DNA from: MPNP01 sp026709725
GTDB lineage: Bacteria > Pseudomonadota > Alphaproteobacteria > Rhodobacterales > Rhodobacteraceae
NCBI GenBank assembly: GCA_965200805.1
Contig: OZ241384.1
Coordinates: 1,426,001 to 1,490,000 of the forward strand
DNA length: 64,000 nt
Direction: 5' to 3'
The notes beneath the pieces were generated by a model, which saw only the letters and a program-made list of their open reading frames with translations, was not told the origin of the DNA and ran no database searches. Each line of letters starts with the position of its first letter. Within the stretch, counting starts at the first letter, position 1. Positions 8,936 to 17,657 of the stretch are shown piece after piece. A program made the translations under genes and the position numbers.

Positions 8936-10139
8936 GGATAAGCTGTTTGCACTTTCCCGGCAGGAAGGATTCCGAGTCAGGGAGGAATCGGATCGCATCA
9001 TCCTTGAGGCGGTGCCTTGCCTCTTAGAAAACAAAGAGGTCTGTGAGTGCACCATCGAAAAATCTTTCGATGGTGCAGATGAAGCCCCAACGGAAACAAT
9101 AGGTGGTGCCGCCCATTCGGTGCGGATTTCTGTATCCTCAGGCAAGAACCCGTTTGTATATCAGGCAAACGGTCACCCGATTGGGAACAGAATTTCTGTT
9201 GCCCCTGATGGTGCATCCTGGGCAGATATCTCCGTCCGACTCGGTGGCCCGGCAATGCCAGAAGACGATCCAACTGTCTGGCACCTCGTATACCGCTATG
9301 CCAAGCAGATCATTGGTGCCGTGAAAGAGCACGAGTGGCAGGAGGACCGCCCTTCAGTGGCCAGCGGTGTCTTCAAGATCCCGAACACCTTTGAGGGCCG
9401 AGCCGGTGTCCAGACCATGCAGGAGCGGATTAATAACCAGAGCATTGCTCTTATCGGTCTCGGTGGCACGGGGAGCTATGTGCTGGATCTTCTGGTAAAG
9501 ACACCCGTAGCCACAATCCATCTCTGTGATGATGATGAAATGGACTGGCACAACTTTATGCGTGCTCCCGGTGTTCCTGATCAAGACGAGATTGACTTCC
9601 AAAAAAATGGTAAGCCGAAGAAGGTGAACTACTACCATAAGAAGTACGATCCATTCAGGCATGGCATTTGTCCACACACCATTCGGGTGGGCGATGCGGC
9701 GGCCTTCACCGCCTTCCTATCTGAGAACCCAATTGATTTTGCCTTCGTGAGCATTGACCAGCGTCGGGAAGACGGAGATGCTCCGCGCCAAGATGAGGTC
9801 TATGCGGTACTCACTCAGGCAGGAGTGCCATTTATTGACTCGGGAATCAGTCTCACGCTGGTGGAGGATCAGATCCAGGGTGCGGTGACCACCAGTTCAT
9901 ACGCTTCTGGCTCCTCTGAGTGGGAGCAGGCCATCCCCAATGCAAGAGTGACAGGGAATCGCCCGGGTTATCGGAACATACAACTGCCAGAGGCGAATGC
10001 TTTGGCAGCATCTCTTGCGGTGATGGAATGGCGCCGATTGACCAATCAGTATGCAAGGAAGACAGATTCGTTCCTTCACAAGTTTCGATTGGAGAAAGCA
10101 AACATTGTCTGGGGTCAGAAAAGTCATGATAAACTATGA
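8925..10139 (+). CDS. E1-like ThiF adenylyltransferase with N-terminal DUF6791-like domain
   Basis: A 404-residue protein. The N-terminal 160 residues show the spaced VP.../N-G-x-P pattern of the DUF6791 type, which often precedes bacterial E1 domains; this match is weaker than the rest. The ThiF domain has the glycine loop IALIGLGGTGS (about 174-184), an acidic stretch HLCDDDEMDWHNF (199-211) in the place of the ATP/Mg-binding D-x-x-N-x-x-R, and a C-terminal helix EANALAASLAVMEWRRL. No classical catalytic cysteine or zinc Cys-x-x-Cys pairs stand out. It would adenylate the C-terminus of the Ubl encoded just before it. Its stop overlaps the next gene (ATGA). Confidence 0.85.
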   Translation: MSHKDKLFALSRQEGFRVREESDRIILEAVPCLLENKEVCECTIEKSFDGADEAPTETIGGAAHSVRISVSSGKNPFVYQANGHPIGNRISVAPDGASWADISVRLGGPAMPEDDPTVWHLVYRYAKQIIGAVKEHEWQEDRPSVASGVFKIPNTFEGRAGVQTMQERINNQSIALIGLGGTGSYVLDLLVKTPVATIHLCDDDEMDWHNFMRAPGVPDQDEIDFQKNGKPKKVNYYHKKYDPFRHGICPHTIRVGDAAAFTAFLSENPIDFAFVSIDQRREDGDAPRQDEVYAVLTQAGVPFIDSGISLTLVEDQIQGAVTTSSYASGSSEWEQAIPNARVTGNRPGYRNIQLPEANALAASLAVMEWRRLTNQYARKTDSFLHKFRLEKANIVWGQKSHDKL

Positions 10140-10561
10140 AGCTGCAGCCTATTTTTGCCGAAACACTGCCCCCACTTGACGAAATCAAGGACGGGCAAAT
10201 CTGGATCAGCCACAAGCATCGGACAGTCAATCTGCGCTGCCCGTGTGGCTGTGGTGCCCTGACAGTCCTCACGATCCATCCCAGCCGGTGGCATGTGCAT
10301 TTCGATGGCAAAACTGTGTCCCTTGCCGGACCAACGGGCGGATCTGTCTGGGCGCATTCCGGTTGCGGAAGTCACTACTGCATTCGGAATAACAAGGTTA
10401 TCTGGATGAAGGCGATTAATCCGGCCCGTCATGCAGATTATGCCAAGGCGGAGCAAAAGCGGATGCGTGGGGATGCTCCAACCGGGCCTCCACCCATGTC
10501 TTCTGGGGTTCGGATCCGTCATGGAATTGCTTGGTTGATCGCATGGATTGGCAAGAAATAG
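10136..10561 (+). CDS. DUF6527 zinc-binding protein of the Ubl operon
   Basis: 141 residues, start ATG overlapping the E1 stop. Cys35, 37 and 39 (LRCPCGCGAL) plus the GCGSHYCI segment (Cys77, His80, Cys82) form a likely zinc site. The spacing and the final NNKVIW strand match family DUF6527, known mainly from ubiquitin-like E1/E2 operons. It may be a zinc-ribbon partner or a protease/transferase accessory; no catalytic role is established. The strict overlap with the E1 gene supports one functional unit Ubl-E1-DUF6527. Confidence 0.8.
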   Translation: MKLQPIFAETLPPLDEIKDGQIWISHKHRTVNLRCPCGCGALTVLTIHPSRWHVHFDGKTVSLAGPTGGSVWAHSGCGSHYCIRNNKVIWMKAINPARHADYAKAEQKRMRGDAPTGPPPMSSGVRIRHGIAWLIAWIGKK

Positions 10562-10999
10562 AGCAGGCACAAAGAGAACCCTTATTGGCGGCAATTTCTG
10601 CCACTTTCACCAACCCCACTTCCAGGACTGCCTTGCAACGCCCTGGGGCCAAACCCGAGCAAAGGCGAAGCCCGCACCGAGGCGCCTGCGTCTCTGACAC
10701 TCCTTATCCACAGACTGACAGGGAAAGGCTATCAGGAAGCAGCGAGCGGTGCATGCCGAGCATTGTCAAAACACCCCCTGGATAGCTCCCCGAGTTCCGG
10801 GTGGGGACGATGGGGCTTTTGTGCGTTGGTGTGACAAAAAGGAGATCATGGACATATGCGATCACAAGACCACAATGTAAGGGCCTATTTATAGAATGTA
10901 AAACCGTGAAAATCAAGAGGATTTGGGTCCCTGTAAGGCCACCCGCAGCATCTATCGGGCGACTTCCGTCAAGTGCCCTTAATGAGATCACTCACCATG
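10562..10999. other. Intergenic, no gene seen
   Basis: 438 bases between the rightward Ubl operon and the leftward coiled-coil gene hold no protein-like frame on either strand. The right half (10820-10920) is AT-richer. No strong terminator hairpin was identified by eye. Confidence 0.5.
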
Positions 11000-11428
11000 T
11001 TAACCTCCCGCCCGGATCGCCTCAATGAGCTGAGCAATGGCTTCCTCAAGATCTTTCTGTGTCAGCATGTTCTCCCGAATCTCGTTCTGGCCCTCTTCCA
11101 GTGCGACGACTTTTACTGCAAGATCATTCTGGCCCTGCTCGAACGCGGCGATTGTTATCGCAAACTCATTCTGGCCCTCTTCCAGTGCGGTAACCTTTCT
11201 GACAAGATCATTCTGGCCCTGCTCGAACGCGGCGACTATTACCGCAAGATCATTCTGGCCCCGCTCCAAGGCAGAAACATTCGCCGAAAGCGCATGAAGC
11301 TCAATGGCGACATCACGCTCCTTTCCAAGAACATACTCCTGGGCGGCGGCAGTCAGGCCGATAATCGCAGAAACAGCCAGAACGGTGCTGGCACAAGCGG
11401 CAATAACAGCAGGTGTTTTTGTGCTCAT
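11000..11428 (-). CDS. Membrane-anchored protein with five 14-residue coiled-coil repeats
   Basis: 142 residues. Residues 8-29 are a transmembrane segment or signal anchor. From residue 51 five 14-residue units follow in register (51-64, 65-78, 79-92, 93-106, 107-120), consensus V-x-A-L/F-E-x-G-Q-N-D/E-L-A-x-K. Each unit equals two heptads, so a long coiled coil is expected. At DNA level this is a 42-bp tandem repeat. A short tail (EEAIAQLIEAIRAGG) follows. It is on the same strand as the upstream dot/tra genes but 210 bases away, so operon membership is uncertain. Function is unknown; unit number could vary between strains. Confidence 0.7.
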   Translation of the reverse strand: MSTKTPAVIAACASTVLAVSAIIGLTAAAQEYVLGKERDVAIELHALSANVSALERGQNDLAVIVAAFEQGQNDLVRKVTALEEGQNEFAITIAAFEQGQNDLAVKVVALEEGQNEIRENMLTQKDLEEAIAQLIEAIRAGG

Positions 11429-11638
11429 AATCCAATTCGCAGCCTTTCATCCAGTCCTGAAGCCTGCAACCCCGAACGCTGGGCGTAAGCAAAATGTTCC
11501 AATCATGGACAACTCATATCTATGAATTGCAGAGCAATTGTCAAGAAAGTTTGCGGTCATGGTATACAAGCCCCGCAAAAGAGGGAGATCTGCACCCGTC
11601 AAGAGTTCATGCCTTGAAACGGCAACACATGCACTGCA

Positions 11639-12163
11639 TCAGTTGACAAAGAGCTGTGTCAGCATCTGCCAGAACTCTGGAAAGTTGACCGCCAGACCAC
11701 CGGCAACAAGGAATGTGATCCCGCCCCCCACCGTCGCCCGACCGGAGGCGGCGGCATTGAGGACCAGAATACCCCTGACAATGGCAATGAGGCCAACAAA
11801 CTGGATCAGCCGGATAATGGCAGTGACCAGCCCGCTGGCACCAGCGAGGACCCCCCGCGTCTGCTCCACGCCCGGAAACGACAGGATCGCTTGCGGCGAC
11901 TCGCGTGTCGTCGCCCCGAACAGGGACCCGAGGATGACACCAACAGTTGCCGGAAAGGCCAGAAGGGCCACTCCTGAGACAAAGGTGGCGATGGGTTCCG
12001 CCCAGGAGCCGGAACCCGCTCCCAGTTCTGATCGGCGCCCTGCCCGCCGCAACGCCTGAATGATCAGGAGCACACCCATGATGTAGCAGAGTGCAGCAAG
12101 CAGATGCTCAAATGCATCAAGCGTCGCCGCCAGCGACCGGATGGCTTCCGGTAATCTGGACAT
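11639..12163 (-). CDS. IcmC/DotE-like (TraQ-like) membrane protein
   Basis: 174 residues with about four hydrophobic segments. The last part, IRLIQFVGLIAIVRGILVL followed by a glycine-rich GGGITFLVAGGLAVNFPEF, resembles the IcmC/DotE family of type IVB (Dot/Icm, IncI Tra) secretion systems. The order dotI-dotH-dotG-dotF-this gene equals icmL-K-E-G-C of Legionella and traM-N-O-P-Q of plasmid R64, which supports the call. It would sit in the inner membrane as part of the core complex. It is the last recognised tra-type gene before the cluster stops. Confidence 0.7.
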   Translation of the reverse strand: MSRLPEAIRSLAATLDAFEHLLAALCYIMGVLLIIQALRRAGRRSELGAGSGSWAEPIATFVSGVALLAFPATVGVILGSLFGATTRESPQAILSFPGVEQTRGVLAGASGLVTAIIRLIQFVGLIAIVRGILVLNAAASGRATVGGGITFLVAGGLAVNFPEFWQMLTQLFVN

Positions 12164-12215
12164 CGTCGTGAGCCGGCCCGTTCAGCCCGCCACGCCAACC
12201 CATGCAATGGCAGGA

Positions 12216-13655
12216 CTACTCAAAGATGAGGATCCGGCCGGATTTTGCCTCATGGATCTCAAGAACCGTTCCGTATCCCCGCACACGATCACCGACATTG
12301 ATCGTCGCATGATCACTGGTCAGGAGCACCGGGTGTGCACCAGTCCCGACCTCAGTGTCTGCATCTTCCAGATGCAGGGCGTCATTCGTGGTCGCGGTGG
12401 CTTCACCCGCTGCATCAGGTCCATCAAATGGTGCACCGACTGTGATGTCCGGCCCGGTGATCGGCTCAACAGACTCATCACCCTGCCCATCCGAACCAGC
12501 TTCTGCCGCATCACTGATCACGATCGGCGGCAGCATCGCCAGCTCCAGCAATTCCCTGATCCGCCGGACATCCTGTGCGGAATTCTCCATCATCCGCATC
12601 AGGGCCATTGCGGCATCAGGATGTGTGACACCGGCATTTGTGACGTCAGGGCCTCTATCGGCCCCCGCAGAACCGCCGACATCCATGATTGTCGGTCCAT
12701 GCCCCTGCATCGGCACAGGCGTGACCGGGCTCATATCATACCCCCGGAATTCATCTGAGGATCGGGATTCGGTCGAAGACGCCGCGCTGCCGGAAAGGCC
12801 GCCCGTCAGGGACGAAAAGGTCTGAAGGGCATGGTCAGACTCGGCATCACTCATCACCCTTGGGATTCCTGAACTGATCGGACCCGGTGTGAATTCAATA
12901 TGCCAGGTCTCGGGCTGCACCCTCCCGGCCATGTCCGGCTCCGGCATATGGACCCGATCTCCCCGGTCATCATGCCATAAATCAGAAACCCTTCCCCCGG
13001 TGCGGGCATTGTCTGGAGGCGGCGGTGCCGTCATCCCGGATATCCCGGCCTCAGGCGTGATCCCGAAGGGGAGGACCGATTCGATCCGGAGTGGCAGCCC
13101 TGACCCGAAGACGATCAGCAGAATCATGACTCCAAGGCCGATGCCGCCAATCATCAGACTGCGTCTTGTGATTTTTCGGATCAGGGGCAAGAGGATGGTC
13201 CCTTGCCGTGGTTCCCCCGCTGGCGGTGTGTTTGCAAAGATGGGCTCCTGTTGCCTGCTTCCGTGACCGAATGGCGGGGTCTCCATCGCCGGCGTGGTAT
13301 GTTTGTGCTGTCGATCATGGCCCGGATCGCCCTGCCCACTCCTCTGGCCCATTCCTGCATCAGGGATCCCTTCATTCATGGCGCCGGTCATGGAGTCCGC
13401 GCCCAAAGCCGGATCAGGCATTGCAGCCGATTCCCGTGATGGGAAATATGCATCAAGCTTGCGTTCGGCCTCATGGCCTCTCTCGACATTGACATCTGTC
13501 TTCTCAATCTCCTCCGGATCCTGCGCAAAAAACATTTCCTCATGGACAGAATCCTCATCCGAATACCCATCCGCATCACCATGCCCATCCTTTGGTGGTT
13601 CATTCTGTGGAGATCCGTTCTGTGGGGATCCATCCTGAAGGGGTTTCCTGGCCAT
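12216..13655 (-). CDS. DotF/IcmG-like (TraP-like) inner membrane protein
   Basis: 479 residues, ATG preceded by AGGAGA. A long acidic, Ser/Gly/Pro-rich N-terminal cytoplasmic region (with repeated DGSPQNGSPQN near the start) leads to one transmembrane segment (about 166-186, RSLMIGGIGLGVMILLIVF) and a long low-complexity periplasmic part that ends in a small domain (TINVGDRVRGYGTVLEIHE). Sequence similarity to IcmG/DotF is weak by eye. The assignment rests on the bitopic layout and on the position between dotG and the icmC-like gene. It is unusually long for IcmG, mainly through low-complexity sequence. Confidence 0.6.
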   Translation of the reverse strand: MARKPLQDGSPQNGSPQNEPPKDGHGDADGYSDEDSVHEEMFFAQDPEEIEKTDVNVERGHEAERKLDAYFPSRESAAMPDPALGADSMTGAMNEGIPDAGMGQRSGQGDPGHDRQHKHTTPAMETPPFGHGSRQQEPIFANTPPAGEPRQGTILLPLIRKITRRSLMIGGIGLGVMILLIVFGSGLPLRIESVLPFGITPEAGISGMTAPPPPDNARTGGRVSDLWHDDRGDRVHMPEPDMAGRVQPETWHIEFTPGPISSGIPRVMSDAESDHALQTFSSLTGGLSGSAASSTESRSSDEFRGYDMSPVTPVPMQGHGPTIMDVGGSAGADRGPDVTNAGVTHPDAAMALMRMMENSAQDVRRIRELLELAMLPPIVISDAAEAGSDGQGDESVEPITGPDITVGAPFDGPDAAGEATATTNDALHLEDADTEVGTGAHPVLLTSDHATINVGDRVRGYGTVLEIHEAKSGRILIFE

Positions 13656-13669
13656 TGCTCTCCTGATCC

Positions 13670-15064
13670 CTACCTGCTCTCATTTCCGCTGGCGTTCGTA
13701 TCCCGATCTCTGTCCCTGGCGATCGCAATCGTTTCGAGAAAGAGTATGCCGACAGGATGGCCGGTCGTCACCACCACACGGGGACCGCGCGGTCGCGTGC
13801 TGACAAGATCCTGCTGGGCCTGACTGGCAGCCGCGGCCAGACCGGCATAGAGGCTCTGTTTCATCGTTGGCTCATCCTGGGCAATGTCGGCACCGCCATT
13901 GCCGTTCAGCACCACGGTTCGGGGTGTGGCCGCACTCCGGGCCATCCCTGCGAGGAAAGTGGATGCAAGGAGCGGGCCGTAACGGGAGACAATCCGTTGA
14001 TCGACCCGGCTGACAACAGGCCCGGCCCCACTGATCCCATCCACCGCAACGGCGTTGATCGCATGCTCATGACCATCCGGTGCAACAAGCGTCCGGAAGC
14101 TGATCAGCAGTCCCGTTTGCCGCTCTGCAGTCGCGAAGGCCCCGATCAGCCGGGTTCCGGCCAGCACTCCGCTCCCGATCCGGGCAACGACCGGCGTCGC
14201 GTGGTCCGAGTCAGCTTCCAGCACGATTGAACCATAGAGAATCTCGCCGGCACTGATGGTGACCGGATCAGCAGCAGAGGCTTCCGGTTGGTCTCCGGTC
14301 GCTTCCCGCCGCTCACCCGCCATGAGGATCTGACCTCCCATCGGTCCAATGGTCATCCCGGCTGCAATCACGCTCATCTGGGCCAGCATACTCTCCGCAT
14401 AGGCATCAAGCCGCTCCTGTTCATGGACCGGTGGTGCCTGTTCCCTCTCAGGCGGGACAATCTCTATCCGGGGCGGTGTCCCGCTCTCCCATACAGGCAG
14501 ATCATGCCCGACACCGGCACTGTCGATGACGTCGACATCTCCCGGCACTGCACCAGGCTGCCCGTCGGCTCCCGTCACCGACTCAAACCCATCATCACCC
14601 CCATCATCACCATTCGGGTCATCATCCGGTGAGAGCGCATCAATTGTCCTGTCCACCAGCGGGTCAGGGTCCCATCGGGCTTCACCCTCTTCGACCTGCA
14701 TCCATGGCAGCGTCCCGGTCGCCTGTTCGGTGACGCGACCCTCCGGGATTGACTCCGGGATGGGGAGGTGTGATGCACCCTCCGTCATGGCCCGTGTGAT
14801 GTTTTGATCATTCGCTGTGCGGACGGTTGCCTGGTAGCGCTCTGACTCACGCTGACGATTGCCGCCGGGCGTTGATTTGATCGCCGGGATCGTCCAGAGA
14901 CTGGAGACCCGCGGCGCGCCGATCCCTGACAGCGAAAGCGCGCCGATTACGGTGACAATCAGCACGACGGCAAGAATGATGATCCGTCGGATGATGACAC
15001 CGGTCACGCCGGCATTCACCCCGGCAGTCCCGAACATCCGCAACGACATGGGGAACCGCATCAT
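13670..15064 (-). CDS. dotG: DotG/IcmE-like (TraO, VirB10-type) core protein
   Basis: 464 residues from ATG 15064, which overlaps the dotH stop (ATGA); the longer frame to 15175 lies inside dotH. One transmembrane helix (IIRRIIILAVVLIVTVIGAL, about 24-43), a long variable linker, and a C-terminal VirB10/TrbI-like domain starting near ISAGEILYGSIVLEADSDHA with VARIGSGVLAGTRLIGAF. DotG spans both membranes and, with DotH and DotC/DotD-type proteins, forms the secretion channel. Here the conserved C-terminal domain is intact. It is shorter than Legionella DotG, which carries extra repeats. Confidence 0.85.
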   Translation of the reverse strand: MMRFPMSLRMFGTAGVNAGVTGVIIRRIIILAVVLIVTVIGALSLSGIGAPRVSSLWTIPAIKSTPGGNRQRESERYQATVRTANDQNITRAMTEGASHLPIPESIPEGRVTEQATGTLPWMQVEEGEARWDPDPLVDRTIDALSPDDDPNGDDGGDDGFESVTGADGQPGAVPGDVDVIDSAGVGHDLPVWESGTPPRIEIVPPEREQAPPVHEQERLDAYAESMLAQMSVIAAGMTIGPMGGQILMAGERREATGDQPEASAADPVTISAGEILYGSIVLEADSDHATPVVARIGSGVLAGTRLIGAFATAERQTGLLISFRTLVAPDGHEHAINAVAVDGISGAGPVVSRVDQRIVSRYGPLLASTFLAGMARSAATPRTVVLNGNGGADIAQDEPTMKQSLYAGLAAAASQAQQDLVSTRPRGPRVVVTTGHPVGILFLETIAIARDRDRDTNASGNESR

Positions 15065-15921
15065 GGTGACACCCGGGCCCGGATGATCCGTTCGCCATCG
15101 GCAAGCAGGAGATGCGTGTGCGGCTTGAGCCGGTAGGCCCGGATTCCATCGGCTGCGGCCAGATGGGCACTCCATGCCGGCGACAGCAACGGGTTGCGTG
15201 TGCGCAGAAAAAGATCGTCACCGATGCGCCAGACATCGGCCTCAACACCGGTGATCTGCATTTTTTGTGCACCATCCGGCAGATCATAGCCGATCAGGGC
15301 CGCCAGGAGACTGGCATCCCCGGCCCGGATACGCGGGATATCCTCCCCAGGCGACGGCGATCCCGGACCGGCCTTCATGATCTGGATTGAGGCCCGGTAA
15401 TGCGTGACCTCGGCACTGATCCGGACCCGGATCACGACGGGTGTCGCCTCACCGGTCAGTGCAACGACCAGGTTCGACCAGCCGACCCGGGCCCTGGGTG
15501 CGATGGCGAGTGCGTTGGAGTCTTCACCGAGCTGGATGACCTCGTAGGATTCACCATCACCCAGAATATACTGCCGCACCGGCCAGGGTTGACCGGACCG
15601 GTCATAAAAGCCCACAACAGAGGCAATCCCGGGTGTGAGCTTGACGACCGGGATGCTTGCGCCCGGCTCAAGCCAGACCGGCATGGCATCCATCAGCGGT
15701 TCGGGTTCGACGCGGGTCAGGATGGCCGCCTCATTCGCTGCATGGGTTTCCCGATATGTCTGAATCATCTCCGGCGTCATCGGGAACGCCTCCTCCAGAG
15801 CGTCGGCAAAGCCTGCCGCACGGTCCGGGTCAGCGGGCGGTCTCTCTTCAGACTGGGCAACGGCCGACAACAGGAGACCGATCAGCACAACCAATGCCCT
15901 CCGGACATGCTGCAAACCCAT
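15061..15921 (-). CDS. dotH: DotH/IcmK-like (TraN) outer-membrane core protein
   Basis: 286 residues with a clear signal peptide (ALVVLIGLLLSAVAQ then SEE). The body has the family's features: a WLEPGASIPVVKLTPGIASV strand region followed by VVGFYDRSGQPWPVRQYI, and a C-terminal PLLSPAWSAHLAAADGIRAY segment. DotH is a periplasmic/outer-membrane ring component of Dot/Icm-type systems. Between dotI (24 bases upstream) and dotG (overlap), as in all known clusters. Confidence 0.85.
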   Translation of the reverse strand: MGLQHVRRALVVLIGLLLSAVAQSEERPPADPDRAAGFADALEEAFPMTPEMIQTYRETHAANEAAILTRVEPEPLMDAMPVWLEPGASIPVVKLTPGIASVVGFYDRSGQPWPVRQYILGDGESYEVIQLGEDSNALAIAPRARVGWSNLVVALTGEATPVVIRVRISAEVTHYRASIQIMKAGPGSPSPGEDIPRIRAGDASLLAALIGYDLPDGAQKMQITGVEADVWRIGDDLFLRTRNPLLSPAWSAHLAAADGIRAYRLKPHTHLLLADGERIIRARVSP

Positions 15922-15944
15922 CCCCTGACCGTGATTCGAGGCGA

Positions 15945-16616
15945 CTACAGCGACGGGTCGGCGCGTCCGGGCCGGATGACGACCTGCGTGATGCCGACAC
16001 CATCGGGCGACTCCCAGGTTGGAAGACGCGAGACAACGAGTTCGGCCAGAAGCCGCTCCCGGCTGATTTCGCTGGCGGACTCGTAGGTCATGCTCAGGGG
16101 AATCTGCACCTCCCAGCTGTAGCGCTTCCGATCATCCAGCCCCGATTCAACGATGGCGGCCCCATTGGCCACCACGGTCGAGACGAGCCGGTGATCACGC
16201 AGATAGTTCAGCATGTCCGACTCCTCGATCGCATCAAGGAAGCCGTTCCAGCCATCGGGCTGTTCGAAATAGCGCGCCGCATCCGTCAGGTCATCCCGCC
16301 AGTTGGCAAAATCCAGTGTCAGCGCATGCGTGACGGCCTCCACGGCAAAATTGGTCACACCGCTGTCCGAGAGGAACGGGGTCGAGACCGGAATCAGGGG
16401 CAGGATCCCGCCGTCTTCCCGCGTCGCAAAGAAGACGGGTTCCGGTTTGGCCAGAACAGCCCAGAGCATCATCCCGATCGACAGCACCGTCGCTGCACTC
16501 ATCACGAGCACCGTCACCGACATGCGCGCATGGCTGCGAATCCATTCCTCATGGCGCCTTGTGGCCAGCGTCACAATATGCATGCGCCCGCTGTCTTCGC
16601 TTTCGGGACTTCCCAC
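15945..16616 (-). CDS. dotI: DotI/IcmL-like (TraM) inner membrane protein
   Basis: 223 residues; start 16616 or 16583 (MHIVTLATRRHEEW). One transmembrane helix (about 32-55) followed by a periplasmic domain with the family pattern: TPFLSDSGVTNFAVEAVTHA, then LTLDFANWRDDLTDAARYF and VQIPLSMTYES. DotI/IcmL and TraM form an inner-membrane ring structurally related to VirB8. The gene starts 3 bases after the pilin gene stop, so the pilus and secretion genes share one transcript. Confidence 0.85.
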   Translation of the reverse strand: MGSPESEDSGRMHIVTLATRRHEEWIRSHARMSVTVLVMSAATVLSIGMMLWAVLAKPEPVFFATREDGGILPLIPVSTPFLSDSGVTNFAVEAVTHALTLDFANWRDDLTDAARYFEQPDGWNGFLDAIEESDMLNYLRDHRLVSTVVANGAAIVESGLDDRKRYSWEVQIPLSMTYESASEISRERLLAELVVSRLPTWESPDGVGITQVVIRPGRADPSL

Positions 16617-16619
16617 CGC

Positions 16620-17243
16620 CTATCGATCGAATGTCCAGGTCAGCGCCACTTCACCACCGGTGGCATTCTTTGAGCAGAACGCCGCGGCCTCGGCCGATGT
16701 CAGACCGTCGGTATCGGTGTCCGTGCCATCGGAGACCGATGCGATCCCGTTGCCGATGAGGCCATTGCCGCCCTCATCAAACGGCAGGGCCCGCGTGCAG
16801 ACATCCACCGGGACCTTGGTCAGATTGATCGTGAACTGCCGACCGGCCCCCGTGACAACAACCGCCCCGCCGAATGCATTGACGATTGCATCATAGGTGC
16901 CATCACTGTTCGAGTCATCAAGCATGCTGGCCGGGACGGCATTGGCTGAAATCAGTACCGACGTCAGGGCCGCCGTGCCATAGTTCGACTGGGTCTGGAA
17001 GAGCGCCCTGACCTGCGATTGCAGCCCGGCCATCGTCCGCACCAGATCATTGGCCCGGGCCGAGTTTGACGCCTGCTCGAAGAAGACAATCCCGCCAATC
17101 ACGATCCCCAGTGCGATCACGGTAAAGAGGGCCGCCTCAATCAGCGTGGCCCCGCGCTCTGCATCATCTCCCGGACAGACCGACTGCCCACAAGTCCGTC
17201 GCATCATCCATACCCTCCGCATCATCCCTGCTTCCCGCATCAT
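16620..17243 (-). CDS. pilS: Type IVb major pilin (PilS-like)
   Basis: 207 residues from ATG 17243, chosen for AAGGAGAG just upstream; upstream Met codons lack a site. After a charged leader of about 30 residues comes the class III signal ERGATLIEAALFTVIALGI, with cleavage expected between Gly and Ala and the Glu at +5, then a helix and a C-terminal globular domain with two cysteines. It resembles PilS of IncI plasmids (thin pilus). No prepilin peptidase (PilU) is in the window. The gene sits after the decayed AbiE genes and immediately before dotI. Confidence 0.8.
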   Translation of the reverse strand: MMREAGMMRRVWMMRRTCGQSVCPGDDAERGATLIEAALFTVIALGIVIGGIVFFEQASNSARANDLVRTMAGLQSQVRALFQTQSNYGTAALTSVLISANAVPASMLDDSNSDGTYDAIVNAFGGAVVVTGAGRQFTINLTKVPVDVCTRALPFDEGGNGLIGNGIASVSDGTDTDTDGLTSAEAAAFCSKNATGGEVALTWTFDR

Positions 17244-17657
17244 CGATCTCTCCTTCCATTGCCCGCAGGCCGCCGCCAACCGCGCCCAACACTCATCGCA
17301 CTCCGTGAAAGTCACAAGCGGTTTCTCGCCACCCGATCCCCGTCCTTGTGGATAACCCCGAACCCTTCAGCAGGATACAGTTGACTACGCCCTGGCGCCT
17401 CCACAACTCGCCGACAGTGCGCAGGGAAGAGCGAACAGACCAAGCTGTGTACCCATATTGGTGACAGTGATCCAACCGCCCGGTCTGTCTGCATATGCTG
17501 GATTTCTCGGCTGTACAGGCCACAAGCATGCCACCGGCATCCGGTGACCGATTGAAAGACCCGGGCACGGCCCACCGGCCCAGATCAACATCACCCCAGA
17601 TCGGGCTGAGCCGTGGTAGGCGGTGGGCAGCGATCTATTGTGCCCTGATCGACTCGG
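17244..17657. other. Region upstream of pilS, no gene
   Basis: 414 bases with no protein-like frame. It separates pilS from the abiEii remnant and probably holds a promoter that drives pilS and the dot genes, since the abiE insertion splits the pil operon. No promoter could be assigned by eye. Confidence 0.4.

Noticed and set aside
15657..16673. 338-codon plus-strand frame
   Set aside because: Antisense to dotH and dotI; no support.
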